A stretch of 64,000 bases of DNA, taken from the NCBI RefSeq assembly GCF_904848665.1, contig NZ_CAJHCQ010000027.1, forward strand, positions 49,121-113,120, given 5' to 3'. Position numbers and translations under genes: made by a program. Numbering within the stretch: the stretch's first letter is position 1; each line of letters opens with the position of its first letter. Below, piece after piece: positions 63,760 to 64,000 of this stretch. The DNA is from Paraburkholderia hiiakae (lineage in GTDB: Bacteria; Pseudomonadota; Gammaproteobacteria; Burkholderiales; Burkholderiaceae). The notes below the pieces were generated by a model. It did not search any database and was not told the DNA's origin. It saw only the letters and a list, made by a program, of their open reading frames with translations.

Positions 63760-63900
63760 TCATCCCGGTACAGGCCATTGGCGGCTCCACGCATCGGTGA
63801 AAAGCGCGCCAGCGTGTACCTCAAATCGGACCGGGGTACGACATCTGTACTTTGCCCAAGTACGACACTACTACTTTGCTGCTACAATTAATGTCATGGC
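63605..63900 (-). pseudogene. ISNCY-type transposase, amino-terminal remnant
   Basis: The minus frame reads MSMRELDRLKAIEAVAEARL then MPWRAAERL, the helix-turn-helix start of ISNCY-group transposases, and then loses similarity after residue 37. The sequence just beyond (63929-63950, AGAAATGTCCGGTTTT) resembles the terminus of such elements. It is the broken tip of an element covering the right side of the window. Confidence 0.5.
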
Positions 63901-64000
63901 CAGATAGAGATGTCTGGTCTCCGGCTCAATAGAAATGTCCGGTTTTAGAGAGGTTTGCTTCTGTCTTTCCCGGGTTTGATCTCCATTCCGTGTTGAAGGA

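Noticed and set aside
1..64000. CRISPR arrays
   Set aside because: No regularly spaced direct repeats of 24-40 bases were found by reading; the GGAAAAC heptamers are too short and irregularly spaced.

Overview
The window is GC-rich and protein-dense. Its gene families (LysR/LeuC, a DUF6726-type lipoprotein, a UDP-L-FucNAc O-antigen cluster, ISKra4/IS110/ISNCY elements) and codon use fit a Burkholderiaceae chromosome or megaplasmid (Paraburkholderia, Caballeronia or Burkholderia type). That assignment is inference from families; no rRNA or complete tRNA is present to confirm it.

Layout. (1) 0-2.7 kb: leuD (cut by the window edge) and leuC, divergent from a LysR regulator. (2) 3-11.5 kb: a DUF1643 gene with a frameshifted start, a minimal tyrosine recombinase, then a one-direction array of small mostly unknown genes. 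Their boundaries repeatedly carry the heptamer GGAAAAC. (3) 11.5-14.4 kb: an IPxEYL-repeat protein, then wreckage: a Sel1 fragment ending at a 54-bp palindrome, a tRNA 3'-end-like fragment, an IS110 remnant and a one-base-frameshift pseudogene. (4) 14.4-45.2 kb: a defence-like island, the main item of interest. (5) 45.7-50.8 kb: a DEDDh exonuclease, a complete ISKra4-type insertion sequence, an SDR dehydrogenase and a GFA-family protein. (6) 51-62.7 kb: surface polysaccharide genes: an acyltransferase, then nine co-directional, overlapping minus-strand genes wzx, GT2, wzy-like, epimerase, GT4, fnlA, fnlB, fnlC, wbuB. (7) 62.8-64 kb: a hypothetical gene whose 3' end runs into an ISNCY-type transposase remnant.

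The island at 14.4-45.2 kb contains two paralogous SIR2-family enzymes, two paralogous winged-helix/WYL regulators, a two-ATPase-domain AAA+ protein, a PDDEXK_4-type nuclease, an AddA-like helicase-nuclease with an AddB-like partner, a NERD-domain helicase, three dynamin-type GTPases in one operon, and several proteins I cannot assign. What ties these together is a 15-bp palindrome, GGACA-N5-TGTCC. Four copies are perfect and three have one mismatch. They lie in front of nearly every transcription unit of the island and, by my inspection, nowhere else in the window. The simplest reading is one regulon, probably controlled by the WYL proteins, made of an NAD-consuming or deacylating arm (SIR2), a DNA-degrading arm (AddAB, PDDEXK, AAA+) and a membrane-remodelling arm (GTPases plus NERD helicase). 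I do not recognise this combination as a described defence system. Function is inferred from family and context only.
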